From positions 1-56,715 of the forward strand of contig RGCF01000010.1 in the NCBI GenBank assembly GCA_009919265.1: DNA of 56,715 nt. The letters are read 5' to 3'. Both the position numbers and the translations under genes were made by a program. A model generated the notes under the pieces. That model was not told the origin of the DNA and ran no database searches. It worked only from the letters and a program-made list of their open reading frames with translations. This stretch comes from Bacteroidota bacterium. GTDB lineage: Bacteria; Bacteroidota; Ignavibacteria; Kapaibacteriales; UBA961. Positions 20,735 through 29,115 of the stretch are shown piece by piece; the first letter of the stretch is position 1, and the number at the start of each line of letters is the position of its first letter.

Positions 20735-20971
20735 ATGGTTCGATTAGCTACAACATTTCGTAATGACACTAGGTCAGCGAATTCATCCACTGTTTTAAGG
20801 AACACAATCATGCTGGAATTTAATCAAGGGTCTACATCAGACATGAATCCTACCGATCCTGTGGCGGGATCGGAAACATCAACACCTCATACTGTCTATT
20901 ATGACGATGAGCGATTTGGTGGTACCAAGGATGAAGTAGCGATTTCCACCACAGTTCTTGGAGGAGAGAAA
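20735..20971 (+). other. Leader or N-terminal extension of sigma factor gene
   Basis: This stretch is open in the frame of the sigma factor for 79 codons from an ATG at 20735, with another in-frame ATG at 20810. Both have AAGGA upstream. The encoded segment is Ser/Thr/Asp-rich and does not look like a sigma domain. It may be an untranslated leader or a disordered N-terminal extension. A seventh TGACA pentamer is at 20764. Confidence 0.35.
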
Positions 20972-21526
20972 ATGAATTTAGTTTTGCAAATCGAGGCTTT
21001 GTTTAAAGCCGACCGCAAGCGTTTTTTGAACTTCATACGCCAGCGCGTTCGTACACAGGAAGATGCAGAAGACATTTTGCAAGAAGTGTTTGCCAATGTT
21101 TTGGCAGCTGCAGAACATGTGCAAAAACCCATTGAAAATCTTGCTTCTTGGGTTTTTACAGCAGTCAGAAATAAAATCATTGATTTCTATCGCAAGAAAA
21201 GAGCTGAGTCTTTCTCAGACCTTGCCACTCCGCGCCAAATAGAAGAAGGCAATGATTCGCTCGATTATTTGCTTGGTGACATGTCCTATAATCCTGATGG
21301 CGATTTATTTCGTAAGACTATTTGGGAAACAGTTCAAGATGCTCTGAAAGAATTACCTGATGAGCAACGCGAAGTGTTTGAAAGAAATGAATTTCATGGT
21401 GTTTCTTTTAGAGAAATGTCTGAAGAAACTGGTGTAAATATCAATACATTGCTTGCACGAAAGCGTTATGCTGTATTGCATCTTCGTGAGCGTCTGCAGC
21501 ATTTGTATGAAGGTATGGATGATTAA
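20972..21526 (+). CDS. ECF-like RNA polymerase sigma factor
   Basis: From the ATG at 20972 the product is 184 residues, the usual size of an ECF sigma factor, and it has a strong GGAGGAGA ribosome-binding site. Region 2 is seen in QEDAEDILQEVFANVL and the DNA-melting segment ASWVFTAVRNKIIDFYRKKR. Region 4 is seen in LPDEQREVFERNEFHGVSFREMSEETGVNINTLLARKRYAVLHLRERL. An in-frame start at 20735 would add 79 residues. No anti-sigma factor gene is adjacent. The upstream TGACA/TGTCA array suggests tight transcriptional control. Confidence 0.85.
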   Translation: MNLVLQIEALFKADRKRFLNFIRQRVRTQEDAEDILQEVFANVLAAAEHVQKPIENLASWVFTAVRNKIIDFYRKKRAESFSDLATPRQIEEGNDSLDYLLGDMSYNPDGDLFRKTIWETVQDALKELPDEQREVFERNEFHGVSFREMSEETGVNINTLLARKRYAVLHLRERLQHLYEGMDD

Positions 21527-21545
21527 TCCATTATGGATAATGATG

Positions 21546-21574
21546 AAGCCCGATCAATAAGGTCGGGCTTTTTT
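21546..21574 (+). terminator. Intrinsic terminator after sigma factor gene
   Basis: AAGCCCGA / TCGGGCTT forms an 8-bp stem with a nine-base loop followed by a T-run. It is the clear end of the sigma factor transcript. Confidence 0.9.
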
Positions 21575-21578
21575 GTTT

Positions 21579-21586
21579 TACTTTTG
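21579..21586 (+). promoter_or_regulatory. Candidate -7 promoter element before PIG-L gene
   Basis: TACTTTTG matches TAnnTTTG and lies 31 bases before the ATG at 21618, immediately after the terminator. The -33 element is not evident. Confidence 0.3.
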
Positions 21587-21617
21587 ATTTACCAATCTTA
21601 TTCTCGAATTTTACGAC

Positions 21618-22535
21618 ATGATACTACGTTTACTATTTCAAATGTATGTGGTCTTGATATTGGTATTGGGATTCTGTATTTCCAATGCAAATGCTCTAGG
21701 CCCCAAAATCTTGATAGTCACTGCTCATCCGGATGATGAAACAGCATTTGCTGCTACTATATATAAAGTGACCCATGATTTGAATGGCATTGCTGACATC
21801 CTGCTTGTAACGAATGGAGAGGGAGGGTATAAATATTCAACACTTGCTGAAGAAGTATATCATAGATCCTTGACCAATGAAGCTGAGGGAAGGAAATCAT
21901 TACCAACGATACGAAAAAAAGAATTGATGTCAGGTGGTACCTATATTGGTTTGCGTGATTATCATTTCATGGATGAGCAGGACACAGGGTTTACACTCAA
22001 TCCTGATTCTGTTCTCAATATCGTGTGGGATACGCTAAGAGTGATAGATAAAATCAGAGAATTACAGATAAAGCATGAGTATGATTTTGTCTTCACTTTA
22101 TTGCCTGTTGAATCAACACATGGACATCACAAAGCGGCAACAATATTAGCGCTAAGAGCAATTACGGGAATGGATGTTAAGAATAAACCCATCATTGTTG
22201 GATGTAGTGTGACTGATACAACGACAAAGAACTTTGATTCTTTTTCCGGATTATCTTCTTATCCGCTAACGTCTATGCGTCCAATACTTCCATTGGATCA
22301 CTTCGATAGATTGACATCTTTTGGTTTTCAACAAAAGTTAAATTATACCATCATTGTGAATTGGCTGATTGCTGAACATAAATCACAAGGTGCTATGCAA
22401 TTGGCTATGGGGAAAGGTCATCATGAACAATTTTGGAATTATGCGATAAATCCACCAATGGCGGAAGAAGCAATTCGGAAATTTGCACAGCAACTTAGAG
22501 CTACACCGTTTAATGGATATCAACATGAAAAATAG
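21618..22535 (+). CDS. Exported PIG-L (LmbE-like) deacetylase
   Basis: The 305-residue protein starts with a signal peptide (about 25 residues) and continues into the PIG-L/LmbE zinc motif VTAHPDDETAFA. The second zinc site is in STHGHHKAA. The GYKYSTLAEEVYHR and SGGTYIGLRDYHFMDEQDTGF segments fit the family. Members remove acetyl groups from GlcNAc-type sugars (for example mycothiol, bacillithiol or glycan precursors), but exported members of the FCB group are uncharacterised. The following BNR gene starts 11 bases before this stop, so coupling is likely. Confidence 0.88.
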   Translation: MILRLLFQMYVVLILVLGFCISNANALGPKILIVTAHPDDETAFAATIYKVTHDLNGIADILLVTNGEGGYKYSTLAEEVYHRSLTNEAEGRKSLPTIRKKELMSGGTYIGLRDYHFMDEQDTGFTLNPDSVLNIVWDTLRVIDKIRELQIKHEYDFVFTLLPVESTHGHHKAATILALRAITGMDVKNKPIIVGCSVTDTTTKNFDSFSGLSSYPLTSMRPILPLDHFDRLTSFGFQQKLNYTIIVNWLIAEHKSQGAMQLAMGKGHHEQFWNYAINPPMAEEAIRKFAQQLRATPFNGYQHEK

Positions 22536-23844
22536 CTTATTGATATTCTTGTTCTGTTGTTCAGGATTCATGTATGGTCAAGGTACATGGACGAGATTAT
22601 TTGATCAGCCAGTATATGGACTTGCAATTAATCCTAAAAATCCAAACATGATGATTGCTGGAGGATTGGGAAGAACGCTCTATCGGACCTATGATGCTGG
22701 AAGAACATGGCAAATCGACAGCATCGAGTTTAGAAGTGGTAGTTCGCAATTGACGAATGTGCTGATTTCATCTGTTGATACAAATGTGGTCTTGATTGGC
22801 GGAGTATTTAATTCAATCCGTAGAAGTACAAATCAAGGAAGAGATTGGGAAACTGTTTTTGAAACAGAAAAACCGCAATTTCTTACTCCCGGGGAAACAA
22901 TCATTGAAAAACCAGATGAACCTCAATTGATCTATGCCGGTGATAATGCATCGAATAGAATTTTTAGAAGTAAAGACATTGGTAAGTCCTGGGACACATT
23001 GGGTACATTGAATGTACCTGCCTTATGCACGATAGCATTTCGACATGATAGCACCAATATTATGTATGCAGGATGCAAGACGGGAATCATTGAACGCTCG
23101 ACAGATGCTGGAGTAACATGGAAAAGAGTGACTATTCTTCGCGCATTTCAAGATGCAGAGATTCCCAAAATTATCTTTAGTAAAAAAGATCCATTACTTG
23201 GCTTTGCAATCATTGCATATTTTCTTCCAAATAATAAACCAAATGGTGGTGTATTCAAAACTACAGATGGCGGATATTCTTGGAAGGAACATTATTGGAG
23301 AGATACAAGCTTTTGGGCAATATGTTTTGCAGAAAAACCTCAACAGGACTTGATATTTCTCGGTGGATTTTCAGATGCCAATGATATCATTCCGGGTCCG
23401 GGTTCAATCATGAAATCAGATCTTTCATCAAGTGTTCGAATGGAATTTGATGATGAGATTCCCTGGTTTATCAATCAGGGAGGTATCATGCCAAGAAGAA
23501 ATGTATGGATGCTTCGATCAGTCAATTTTTCAAATGATATGCTTGTATATGCTGCAACAGAAGCAGGTTTTTATAGATATACTGAATCCACTGTACAAGT
23601 TGAAGAAAAAGAACAAGTACAAGAGTATTTCATCAATGGACTCACATTGAGATCTAATAGTGCAATCAATACTACAATGAACATTTCTTCAATTGATGGC
23701 AGAATACTGAAAACCGGAATCGGTGAAGTGCTTTTTCATGATCTATCCGATGGGGTATATCTTGTTTCCAATTCCGTAAAACAATCCTTACCAATATTGC
23801 TTCTAAAAATGAGTAATCAACTCAATCTCCTTATCGGATCATAA
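22525..23844 (+). CDS. Exported BNR/Asp-box beta-propeller protein, possible T9SS cargo
   Basis: The ATG at 22525 opens a signal peptide ending FMYGQG. At least five Asp-box units follow, such as YRTYDAGRTW, RRSTNQGRDW, FRSKDIGKSW, ERSTDAGVTW and FKTTDGGYSW, which predicts a sialidase- or Ycf48-like propeller. The C-terminal 60 residues (NISSIDGRILKTG then LSDGVYLVSNS) look like a Por/T9SS sorting domain, although the tail continues longer than usual. The function is unknown; Asp-box propellers often bind or hydrolyse glycans. It is one base from truA. Confidence 0.8.
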   Translation: MKNSLLIFLFCCSGFMYGQGTWTRLFDQPVYGLAINPKNPNMMIAGGLGRTLYRTYDAGRTWQIDSIEFRSGSSQLTNVLISSVDTNVVLIGGVFNSIRRSTNQGRDWETVFETEKPQFLTPGETIIEKPDEPQLIYAGDNASNRIFRSKDIGKSWDTLGTLNVPALCTIAFRHDSTNIMYAGCKTGIIERSTDAGVTWKRVTILRAFQDAEIPKIIFSKKDPLLGFAIIAYFLPNNKPNGGVFKTTDGGYSWKEHYWRDTSFWAICFAEKPQQDLIFLGGFSDANDIIPGPGSIMKSDLSSSVRMEFDDEIPWFINQGGIMPRRNVWMLRSVNFSNDMLVYAATEAGFYRYTESTVQVEEKEQVQEYFINGLTLRSNSAINTTMNISSIDGRILKTGIGEVLFHDLSDGVYLVSNSVKQSLPILLLKMSNQLNLLIGS

Positions 23845-23845
23845 T

Positions 23846-24622
23846 ATGCCACGTTATAAAGTAGTGTGTGAATATGAAGGCACGCGGTTTTCGGGATGGC
23901 AAGTGCAAAAAAATGCAAGAACCGTTCAAGGAGAATTGATTGGTGCAGCAAAGAACATCTTTGCAACAGACAAATTTGAATTATACGGTTCCGGAAGAAC
24001 AGATGCCGGGGTGCATGCTCTTGAACAAGTGTTTCATCTTGATGTTGAAACAGTGCTTGCTCCTCATATCATCAAATTAAAATTGAATGATTCTTTGCCG
24101 GCTGATATCTGCATTCTTGATGTGCAAAAAACATCAAAACAATTTCATGCCAGACATGATGCAATTGAGCGAACATATCTTTATCAAATTTCTAAAAGAA
24201 GAACGGCATTTGGTAAACGATATGTGTGGTGGATAAAAGATGAATTGAATATTCAAGCCATGCAAAAGGCAGCACAATTCTTCAAAGGTATGCATGATTT
24301 TCGTTCATTCACTGCAGATGATCCCGATCATAAATCTACAAAAGTTGAAATCACAACTATTTCAGTAATAGAAGAAGGTGATTTGATTCTGATTTCGATT
24401 TCAGGTTCACATTTTTTGTGGAATATGATTCGCAGAATGATTGGCATGTTGGTAGAAATAGGTCGAGGAAAACAAACTCCTGATATCATTCCACAATTAC
24501 TTAAAAAACAATCCGATTTGCCGGCTTCTTTTACAGCTCCACCATCTGGATTATATTTGGCATCAGTACGATATGAGAAATCTCCTAAAAAACATGTGCA
24601 ATCACTCTTGAATATACAATGA
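23846..24622 (+). CDS. truA: tRNA pseudouridine synthase A
   Basis: The 258-residue protein has TruA motifs: YEGTRFSGWQVQ near the start, the catalytic GSGRTDAGVHALEQ with its Asp, KQFHARHDAIERTYLYQI and the late SGSHFLWNMIRRMIGML. TruA modifies uridines 38-40 in the anticodon arm of tRNAs. It begins one base after the BNR gene stop and ends in a four-base ATGA overlap with the next gene. Length and motifs are normal. Confidence 0.95.
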   Translation: MPRYKVVCEYEGTRFSGWQVQKNARTVQGELIGAAKNIFATDKFELYGSGRTDAGVHALEQVFHLDVETVLAPHIIKLKLNDSLPADICILDVQKTSKQFHARHDAIERTYLYQISKRRTAFGKRYVWWIKDELNIQAMQKAAQFFKGMHDFRSFTADDPDHKSTKVEITTISVIEEGDLILISISGSHFLWNMIRRMIGMLVEIGRGKQTPDIIPQLLKKQSDLPASFTAPPSGLYLASVRYEKSPKKHVQSLLNIQ

Positions 24623-24996
24623 ACAAATTGACATTTTTATTCTGCTTACTGTTGTTGTCAGCATGTTCAGATAATTCGATCACTTCCCCGGAGCAGATTG
24701 TGTTCCCGGTAAGCAATGTGAGTTTTCAGCAACATGTGAAGCCATTGTTGGAATTGACATGTGCTTTCTCAAATTGCCATGATTCAGAAACTGCCGCTCG
24801 AGGAGTGGATGTGACTGGATATTTTCAATTGACTTCCAGAGCAGGACTGATTATTCCAAATAAACCTGATAATAGTCTGCTCAATCAGATTCTTGAAGGC
24901 AAACAAGGACATTTGTATACATTTCAGCAAAAAATATCCGCAGACCAAGTTCGGGGTGTGAGACAATGGGTACTCGAAGGGGCTTTAAACAATTGA
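24619..24996 (+). CDS. Lipoprotein with CX4CH heme-binding-like motif
   Basis: The 125-residue protein has a lipobox LLLLSAC (Cys at about 16) and a mature domain with LTCAFSNCHDSETAARG. The CX4CH spacing is unusual compared with CXXCH but is seen in FCB-group lipoproteins of the planctomycete-type cytochrome C-like fold. NKPDNSLLNQILEG and the final ISADQVRGVRQWVLEGALNN also fit that fold. Covalent heme attachment is inferred, not shown. It overlaps truA by four bases, which is probably incidental packing. Confidence 0.7.
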   Translation: MNKLTFLFCLLLLSACSDNSITSPEQIVFPVSNVSFQQHVKPLLELTCAFSNCHDSETAARGVDVTGYFQLTSRAGLIIPNKPDNSLLNQILEGKQGHLYTFQQKISADQVRGVRQWVLEGALNN

Positions 24997-25032
24997 TGTG
25001 ACCGAATGGAACTAGGACTATAAAGTATTTGT

Positions 25033-25064
25033 TTTGACAATATGTGTAATAACACATAAATTTG
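25033..25064 (+). promoter_or_regulatory. Bacteroidota-type promoter for hmuY-like gene
   Basis: TTTG at 25033-25036, a 20-base spacer and TAAATTTG at 25057-25064 give a full match to the -33/-7 consensus. The start codon at 25097 lies 32 bases after the -7 box, allowing a short leader. Confidence 0.7.
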
Positions 25065-25096
25065 TACTCCTTTTCCCACTTTTTCACCAAATCACC

Positions 25097-25726
25097 ATGT
25101 TTAGACTATACATTATCGCATTACTTGCAGCATTTTCTTTGAATTCTTGTGCTGATAATACATCAGTTGACCCAACCCCAAACCCAGAGATATTGCAAGT
25201 TAGATCCGTCTCCGAAGCCCGTCCTGACACCGTAATCTCGAAGTATCTCTATTTTTCATTTGATACTGGAGATTTTGTTAATCCGGCTACTTCCAATACA
25301 GATGAATGGGACATTCGATTGCCATACTTATATGGTGGTGGCAAAACAAGATCCATTGATATTGTGTTGAATTCAGGCACTATCAATTCCATTGGAAAGA
25401 CCAATGGGAAGGTTATCGACACCACATTTGATCAGTTGGTTTCAGCCCCTGAGGATGTATTACTGAAAGCAGATGACACCACAAAAAGGATAATTCCCAT
25501 TGCGGTTGATGGAACCGGAATGTTCACATATGACCCATCCAGTAGAACCTTGAACCCTGCCCCTCAGCGTACATTGGTGTTGAAAACAAAGAAGGGTACT
25601 TATGTAAAGTTCCAGGTATTGTCCTTGTATAAAGGGCAGCCCGCCACTCCGAGCATGATGTCGGAACTTGGGTACTATTCTTTCCGTTATGCGAAAAGTA
25701 CAAACAGAAATCTCAAGACCAATTGA
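25097..25726 (+). CDS. HmuY-like lipoprotein
   Basis: The ATG at 25097 gives a 209-residue lipoprotein with lipobox FSLNSC; an upstream TTG would place the promoter inside the gene. The order YLYFSFDTGD, NTDEWDIRLPY, SIDIVLNSG, RTLVLKTKKGTYVKFQVLSLYKG and YYSFRYAKS is the HmuY family pattern. HmuY of Porphyromonas is a surface heme-binding lipoprotein that passes heme to a TonB receptor. Heme ligands (two His in HmuY) are not evident here, so binding is uncertain. The TonB receptor at 26852 is a possible partner, with paaA between them. Confidence 0.8.
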   Translation: MFRLYIIALLAAFSLNSCADNTSVDPTPNPEILQVRSVSEARPDTVISKYLYFSFDTGDFVNPATSNTDEWDIRLPYLYGGGKTRSIDIVLNSGTINSIGKTNGKVIDTTFDQLVSAPEDVLLKADDTTKRIIPIAVDGTGMFTYDPSSRTLNPAPQRTLVLKTKKGTYVKFQVLSLYKGQPATPSMMSELGYYSFRYAKSTNRNLKTN

Positions 25727-25736
25727 GTTAAGATGC

Positions 25737-25767
25737 TTTGTCATCAATTGCTCCTTTGGTAAATTTG
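25737..25767 (+). promoter_or_regulatory. Bacteroidota-type promoter for paaA
   Basis: TTTG at 25737-25740, a 19-base spacer and TAAATTTG at 25760-25767 match the -33/-7 consensus fully. The paaA ATG lies 28 bases after the -7 box. It indicates paaA has its own transcript, separate from hmuY. Confidence 0.75.
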
Positions 25768-25795
25768 TAGGTAATTATTCCACTGGAGTTATAGA

Positions 25796-26779
25796 ATGTA
25801 CGGCAGCGTAAGCATCATAGACATAGAAAACAGCGCAAAAATGCTAGATGAGGATCCAGTTCTTCTCGCCCGTTTTGAAGAAAAAATTCAAAATGGTGAG
25901 AAGATTGAGCCTCATGATTGGATGCCCAAAGAATATAGAAGACAGTTAATTCGCATGATTGAGCAGCATGCTCACTCAGAAATTATCGGTGCATTGCCTG
26001 AAGGCACATGGATTACACGTGCCCCAGGTTTCAAACGCAAGATGGCATTGATGGCAAAAGTGCAAGATGAAAGTGGTCATGCACAATTGCTTTATAATGC
26101 AGCGGAAACTCTTGGCAAAACCAGGGAAGAGATGATTAATGATCTCATCAATGGAAAATCCAAATATTCCAATGTGTTTAATTATCCGGCAAAAACCTGG
26201 GCAGACACAGCAGTTATCGCATGGTTGATTGATGCATCTGCAATCATCAATCAAGTGACAAATTCAAAAGGTTCTTATGGACCATATTGCAGAGCGCTTG
26301 AACGCATTTGCATGGAAGAGTCTTTCCATCTTCGTTATGGGTATGACAATGTCGTGACATTGGCAACAGGTACACCAAAGCAGCGTGAGATGGTGCAAGA
26401 AGCTTTGAATCGTTGGTGGCAACCAATCATGCACTTCTTCGGTCCACCGGACAAAGCTTCTGTTCATTCAGAAATTCTCATGCGCTGGAAAGTAAAGATG
26501 GCCAGCAATGATGATATGCGTCAGCAATTTTTCAATCAATATGTCCCTAAAATTCTTGAATTGGGTTTGACCATTCCCGACAAAGGACTCGTCAAAAACA
26601 AAGAGACAGGAAAGTGGGACTTTTCCGATCCCGATTGGAATGAATTCTTTGAAGTGATCAAAGGAAATGGTCCTTGCAATAAAGAACGTCTTGCGGTGCG
26701 TCGCATGGCTGAAGAGCAAGGCGAATGGGTGCGTAAGGCATTGAAGAAACAAGTGACCTATACCGTACCTTTGTCCTGA
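25796..26779 (+). CDS. paaA: Phenylacetyl-CoA epoxidase subunit PaaA
   Basis: The 327-residue protein follows PaaA throughout: [82 protein letters not shown] and [13 protein letters not shown]. The glutamates and histidines of QDESGH and EESFH fit the di-iron ligands of this carboxylate-bridged ferritin-like fold. PaaA is the catalytic subunit that epoxidises phenylacetyl-CoA, but in all characterised systems it needs PaaC and the PaaE reductase. None of paaB, C, D or E is here. It has its own promoter and terminator, so it is a monocistronic orphan. Confidence 0.93.
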   Translation: MYGSVSIIDIENSAKMLDEDPVLLARFEEKIQNGEKIEPHDWMPKEYRRQLIRMIEQHAHSEIIGALPEGTWITRAPGFKRKMALMAKVQDESGHAQLLYNAAETLGKTREEMINDLINGKSKYSNVFNYPAKTWADTAVIAWLIDASAIINQVTNSKGSYGPYCRALERICMEESFHLRYGYDNVVTLATGTPKQREMVQEALNRWWQPIMHFFGPPDKASVHSEILMRWKVKMASNDDMRQQFFNQYVPKILELGLTIPDKGLVKNKETGKWDFSDPDWNEFFEVIKGNGPCNKERLAVRRMAEEQGEWVRKALKKQVTYTVPLS

Positions 26780-26799
26780 TTACTTCACAAAAGCATTTC

Positions 26800-26835
26800 A
26801 ACCCCTTCCGCGGATTTCGCTGAAGGGGTTTTTTT
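26800..26835 (+). terminator. Intrinsic terminator after paaA
   Basis: AACCCCTTC / GAAGGGGTT forms a 9-bp stem with a 13-base loop followed by seven T residues. The T-run ends 16 bases before the TonB receptor start. Confidence 0.92.
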
Positions 26836-26851
26836 CTGGAAAACCAGTATA

Positions 26852-29038
26852 ATGATCTACTTGTTTTTGCTTTTCAATATGTGTTCTTTGCATGCTTTTT
26901 CAAATGCAGATACCACACTTCCACGATTACCCAAGATTCCTCAGTTGACAAAACAAAAGGTCGACACGTCGGCAGTGTATATTCCGAAGCAGCAAGTTGT
27001 GGTGACAGGTACGCGAAATGAAGTATTGCTCAAAGATTCACCTGTTCGCGTTGAGATTGTGGATGCAAAGCAAACTGTGAGCACTGCAATGGTGAATCTT
27101 GGTGATTTACTCAGAGAGCAAACTGGACTGCTTCTGACAAATAATGTCAGAACAGGAATTCAAATGATGGGTTTGGGAGCTGATTATACGCAGATATTGA
27201 TTGATGGTCAGCCAATGATTGGTCGTGTTGCCGGAGTATTGGATTTATCCAGAATTTCCGTCGGAAATATAGATCGTGTAGAGATAGTCAAAGGCCCTAT
27301 GTCATCTTTATATGGAAGCGAAGCATTGGCGGGGGTGATCAATATCATCACAAAAAAACCTATATCGGGAATTTCGGGGTCAGCATTCGGACAATATCTT
27401 GACAAAGGTCCATCCGAGTTAAGAGGTGAAATGCAATATGGAGCAAATGCATTTGATGTATCAGGATTTTTTAGTCTCAAGAAGGCACAATCATTTATAC
27501 TCAGTAAAGATTCAATCAGTATTCCATATCAAGGATTTTCTGATCAAACCTTTCATCTGAAAACAAAATGGTTTGCTTCTCATTCTGTGAATGTCGGTGC
27601 GGATTTTCGCATGTTTTCTAGTGAAAGTAGAGGAGCATTCATTGAATCTTTTTTTGGCCAGATAGCGTCCAATGAGGGTAGCGTCAGACAACAAGACATG
27701 CAAGGTACAATGTATGCAACATGGACGCATGGGAAGGCCAGACTACATGCCCAGCTTCATGCATCTACCTATAAAGAACGGTACAATTTCGATACAATAC
27801 AAGGTGATGCAGGCAAAACAGATGATTTATCTCGAGGATTATTACGATCCTTTCTTCAATATGATGTGTTTTGGAGTGAAAGGAATCGTTTTACGTTTGG
27901 GGCGGAATATACGGTTGATGATATTGGTGGGACGCGCTATCCAGATAATCCATTTTTCTCAACATTCAGTGGATTCATACAATGGGAGGGAAATCCCACA
28001 TCATGGATTTCCTATGCGCTGAGTACACGCTATGTTTATAATTCTGCTTTTGATCAAGAAGGATTGCATGAAGAACATACCCTGACTGCACTCAATAAAT
28101 TATTGAATCCAAAACTGTCAATCAATTTCAAAATAAATCATGGCATCAGATTGCATACGTCGATTGGTACTGGATTCAAGGTCCCTGATTTTAGACAATT
28201 ATATGTGCAATTTTCCAATAGACTCGGTGGTGCAGGATATGATTTGATTGGAGCACGCAGACTAGGAATTGATTTGCAACCTGAGCGTTCTCTTTCAATG
28301 GATGTGGGTATTATTGCTGATGAATGGACATTCACTGGACTATCTGAAACATATCCTATTCATGGATTTGCAGAATGTCGTGTATTTGATAATACACTTT
28401 CGAATCTCATAGAGTTTTTCTACACTGGAAATAATCCTCAAACCAACCAAGCAGTGTATTCATATCGAAATATTTCAAGAGCCCGCACGAGTGGTTTGGA
28501 ATGCTCCATTCGATTATCCCATGCCCTAAATCAAAAAGAAAGTGAAGTGATTACTTATGCATGGGGATATCAATACCTTATTACGCGAGATCTTGAGGTG
28601 TATGATGCTGTCCTTGCTGGTAGAGCAGGTACCATCGATCCAAAAACCGGAACATTCAGAGCTTTAACTGCTGAATCCTATGGAGGTTTATGGTTCCGCT
28701 CAGCACATTCAGGAACATTTCGTTTGGGATATGAACATACATCTCTGGGGATATTGGCATCAATGAGAGCTCAATTTATAGGAAGTTTCGGAGATGAAGC
28801 CCTTGATATGAATGGCCCTGTATACAATAATAGAAAAGTCCCCGATATGGATGCAGAATATGTCCCTGGATATACTTTGCTCAATGTGGGCTTAACCAAG
28901 CAATTCAATATAGCACCCAATGCAGGAAGAATGCACATAACATGTAGTGTGAATAATGTGCTCAATACCATGAATCTTAAGTCCCTGCCCAATCTATTTG
29001 GCAGACAATTCGCCCTTTCTTTTCAATGGATCTGGTAG
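26852..29038 (+). CDS. TonB-dependent outer-membrane receptor
   Basis: The 728-residue protein has a signal peptide (about 1-19), a TonB-box-like region near residue 48 (QQVVVTGTRNE), and a plug domain with DLLREQTGLLL, ILIDGQPMIGR and VEIVKGPMSSLYGSEALAGVINIIT. A beta-barrel follows and ends in an aromatic residue (final Trp), as required for BAM recognition. It imports a large nutrient such as a siderophore, heme or cobalamin; the nearby HmuY-like lipoprotein favours heme, but this is inference. No NPDL or FRAP heme-receptor motif is recognised. Confidence 0.92.
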   Translation: MIYLFLLFNMCSLHAFSNADTTLPRLPKIPQLTKQKVDTSAVYIPKQQVVVTGTRNEVLLKDSPVRVEIVDAKQTVSTAMVNLGDLLREQTGLLLTNNVRTGIQMMGLGADYTQILIDGQPMIGRVAGVLDLSRISVGNIDRVEIVKGPMSSLYGSEALAGVINIITKKPISGISGSAFGQYLDKGPSELRGEMQYGANAFDVSGFFSLKKAQSFILSKDSISIPYQGFSDQTFHLKTKWFASHSVNVGADFRMFSSESRGAFIESFFGQIASNEGSVRQQDMQGTMYATWTHGKARLHAQLHASTYKERYNFDTIQGDAGKTDDLSRGLLRSFLQYDVFWSERNRFTFGAEYTVDDIGGTRYPDNPFFSTFSGFIQWEGNPTSWISYALSTRYVYNSAFDQEGLHEEHTLTALNKLLNPKLSINFKINHGIRLHTSIGTGFKVPDFRQLYVQFSNRLGGAGYDLIGARRLGIDLQPERSLSMDVGIIADEWTFTGLSETYPIHGFAECRVFDNTLSNLIEFFYTGNNPQTNQAVYSYRNISRARTSGLECSIRLSHALNQKESEVITYAWGYQYLITRDLEVYDAVLAGRAGTIDPKTGTFRALTAESYGGLWFRSAHSGTFRLGYEHTSLGILASMRAQFIGSFGDEALDMNGPVYNNRKVPDMDAEYVPGYTLLNVGLTKQFNIAPNAGRMHITCSVNNVLNTMNLKSLPNLFGRQFALSFQWIW

Positions 29039-29115
29039 AGACACTTTCAGTATAATTCCCTAAATTATCATCCAATTCATTCGTCAACAGACAGCATCAA
29101 TCAACAGAGGTAATT

